64,000 nucleotides of DNA from Embiotoca jacksoni. Taxonomy: Eukaryota > Chordata > Actinopteri > Embiotocidae. Numbering within the stretch: position 1 is the stretch's first letter; every line of letters begins with the position of its first letter. The stretch spans positions 3,867,001 through 3,931,000 of the forward strand of contig JAKOON010000004.1 in NCBI GenBank assembly GCA_022577435.1, read 5' to 3'. The notes beneath the pieces were generated by a model. The model did not search any database. It saw nothing but the letters and a program-made list of their open reading frames with translations, and was not told the DNA's origin. Shown here in pieces: positions 61,296 through 64,000 of the stretch. A program made the translations under genes and the position numbers.

Positions 61296-61685
61296 AAGTA
61301 AAAACAGAGATGAAGAAAGAGGCTGAGCCGGAGAGATGATGGCATGCTGGGTTGACAGAGGTGACCAGAGGACTGACAGACAGGGGAAGATGTGAAAGGG
61401 AGGAAGAAAGAGCCAAAGTGACTCTTTCAGTAATAGTCCTGCTGTTCTCTGTCCAGGATATGACCCTCATCATCCTCTCTCGATCAATCACCATCCTCTT
61501 CTGTGCCTCAGTTGTGCTTCTAGCATCTGTGTGCGTTGGCTGAAAGCATCAATCTCAGATGGGGGAGGGGAAGGGTCATGACCCTTTACTTCCTCCTACC
61601 AGCCCTCCCCCAGTTTGTCCACCCTCCTTCTACATGCGAGTCCAGCGCACTTGGTTTTAAATCATCAGTTTTATTCTGTTGACAA

Positions 61686-61690
<5 letters not shown>

Positions 61691-61765
<75 letters not shown>
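61691..61765. repeat. (CA)37 microsatellite
   Basis: Uninterrupted. Confidence 0.97.
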
Positions 61766-61768
<3 letters not shown>

Positions 61769-64000
61769 TATGCCTCCCCTTGTTTCCCACCAAGACTGCT
61801 GTTAGTACAAAAACAAATCATTAACACAAAAGTATGAAATTTAGAAAATCAGTTGGACTAATTCACATTTCCGTCTCATCCTGTCCTGATCAAAGACACT
61901 TCACTGCAGGGAGGAAATGACACACATTCTGGATTACACCGGCAGAAAGAGGGGACATGATGCGAAGGTGCTGAGAAGAATAAAACAACTAACCGTCACC
62001 ACCAATGAGAAGTCTACAATTATTTGACAAATTAAAGTGATGAAAATCAAATAGTTTAGTTCATATAGTACACGACACATTTCATCTTTGTCTGGCATGT
62101 CTGATGCTGCCATCAAAACAGTCATATATGACTATTACAATAGCCTGGAACAGAGAGGTCACTTGCATTAATTACACCAGTGTGTCATAAAGCCAGTTTA
62201 CAATTCAAATGTCTCCACTTTCAAAATGTCCTTCCGTCCCCTTTCTCTCTTTAATATGTCTTGATCCCACAAAGCACAACTTTCTCAATTATATTTCACA
62301 TTATGGTTATTTTTTGTTTTTCCGAGACCCCTGTGGGATTTCTTTTCACTGAGCAGCTGAATTATACGCTCTCCAAAGAGCATGACCTTGCAACAGTAGA
62401 AGCTACCATAAGAGTGCTAAAAGGCGGATGTGAAGGGGTACTGCTGTAAATCCTGCCACAAAGAGAAAGGATGGGGGACAGCTTTATCCAGCTAAGAGCC
62501 TGCACAGGAGGATTAGGGCTACAGGGAGCAAGATAGGAGGAGGTGACGGACGGGGGCAGCGGCGTCTGTGCGACGGGTAACCACCTTGATAAAAATGGAA
62601 GAGGAACGGAATAAATGCAAAGAGGAAATGGGTAGTAGGGGGAAAAGGGATACGACTGTGTGGAGAAAATGTCAATACAGAGGTCAGAGTCTACGGGATT
62701 ACAGTGGAAAGGCGATATCTTCACCAAAACACATGCATGCCCTCTGGGTTAGAGCAAAACAAACACGCACATAGTGTCTGTGGAGAGCGTTATTAGCTGA
62801 ATTTTAAGTGAACCTCATTCCAGCCATCTAAATATTGAACAACTGCTGTCTCAGCTGTGCTTTGTCAGACACAGGACACACAGGTGCTGCAACACAGATG
62901 AGAAGTTGGTGTTTTGCACATGAACAGGCCCTTCAGTGAGATGAAGAAGGCCCTGGAAGAAAGTCAGCAACTGAATGAAGAGCTAAAAATATGTTTATGC
63001 ATGTGTCTTTATATTTCCAGCATCAACCCTGTTTGAGATGAAATGTTTGTGCTGAGACGCGAGTCATCAGTATGTTTTTATTTACCGTTGTGCACCTGTG
63101 ATGTTCGCTGCTGGAAATATGATGTGCAGAGGTAGAAAGAAAGACTGAAGATAATGATGCCTGTTTCCAAAGTGAAGAGGATCTCTCAGGTGATTCTTAT
63201 TGTGCTTTTCCGCTTTAGTAAGTAACTACAATAAACAGTTTAGATTCTAAAAAGTCATTCCTCTTTTTCCTGAATTTGTCAGAAAATCATAAATGTTTGT
63301 TTTAACACCAATAATATTCAACTTCTATTCCAAATCCTAATATAAATACCTCCTAAACCAAGCGCTCTAGAAGCTAAATTAATGCTGCACGAGTATTTTG
63401 TAGCAGTCACAGAAAATCAGCATCAGACATAACCTGAAGATTTTTGGACAATTTGAAAGTATTTCCTTTGACAGGAACGGTTCCTGCCAGTAAAACGGCT
63501 AAAGGAACATCTGCCAATTACCTCCTGGTTTTGTGCGTTACACTTGCAGTGCCCATTGCGTTCTGTTTTTTTTGTTGGTTTTTTTTTTACTTGCTTTAAT
63601 TTTCACGAGTGATACAAGACTGAAACGGAGTGTCATCCCGAGTTCTACGCTGCTCCTCGAGCAATGTCCAGAAAGCCGGAAAAATAACACTACAATTGGA
63701 CAAGGTTATGCAAAAGAAAAACACCCATGTGGCTGATAACTATGTCCGTAAAGGAAGGCTCAGACTCCATTCACAAAGGTACATTCACCACAGGCATCCT
63801 AAATGGAAAAGTGTGATGTGACATGGATAAACAAAGAACGATCCTTTCAGCAGCCTTTCCTTCGTTTCGTTATATTCCTTTAATTTCTGTGTGGATCAAA
63901 TTATTTGAATAAAGCATCTTTTTGTGCTTTTATGTTGGCTGACATCGCCCGTGCCACATAAAAAAATAAAACAAGCATAAACAAGCGGAGTGTCACAAGT

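Larger units (their letters stand above)
60600..64000. other. intronic stretch at the right edge
   Basis: One CA array and a T-rich run. No candidate for the missing nalf1 first exon appears before the window ends. Confidence 0.55.

Overview
The window looks like a piece of a ray-finned (teleost) fish nuclear genome. Three things support this: two spliced exons of a vertebrate gene, a high density of long (CA)n/(GT)n microsatellites (about 21 arrays, roughly 1.4 kb by my count), and degenerate interspersed repeats of kinds common in teleost introns. There is nothing prokaryotic: no operons, no ribosome binding sites and no long open frames.

I can support one protein-coding gene, on the minus strand. 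It is nalf1 (formerly fam155a), NALCN channel auxiliary factor 1. Its last two coding exons lie at 5606-5435 and 3103-2802, in transcription order. Both splice sites of the intron between them (3104-5434) and the acceptor of the upstream intron fit GT/AG, and the reading frame joins exactly across the junction (phase 1). The large first coding exon, which would carry the N-terminal membrane segment and most of the ectodomain, is not here. So everything from 5607 to the right edge (at least 58.4 kb) is read as part of intron 1, which is very long in vertebrate NALF1 genes. Left of 2802 lie the 3' UTR and downstream flank.

Intron 1 is mostly non-coding sequence dotted with repeats. Recognisable pieces are a tRNA-derived SINE-like unit (26549-26710), a decayed MADF-domain fragment of PIF/Harbinger type (28850-29290), two internally deleted Tc1/mariner transposase remnants in opposite orientation (45779-46170 plus, 50797-51005 minus), two copies of one non-autonomous element that each keep the opposite terminus (46906-47420 and 60135-60599), a hAT-like remnant (20858-21350), two short elements with terminal inverted repeats (29692-29904, 35679-35798), and three other teleost-type dispersed repeats (18950-19245, 31374-31752, 47930-48240). 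Several near-perfect palindromes or hairpins are also present.

The best candidates for non-coding function are a homeodomain-site-rich block at 10880-11170 that resembles a conserved enhancer, and two perfect matches to the CTCF core consensus, one in intron 2 (4383-4396) and one inside the Harbinger-like remnant (29270-29283). I found no convincing new gene system. The unusual content is structural and repeat-derived.
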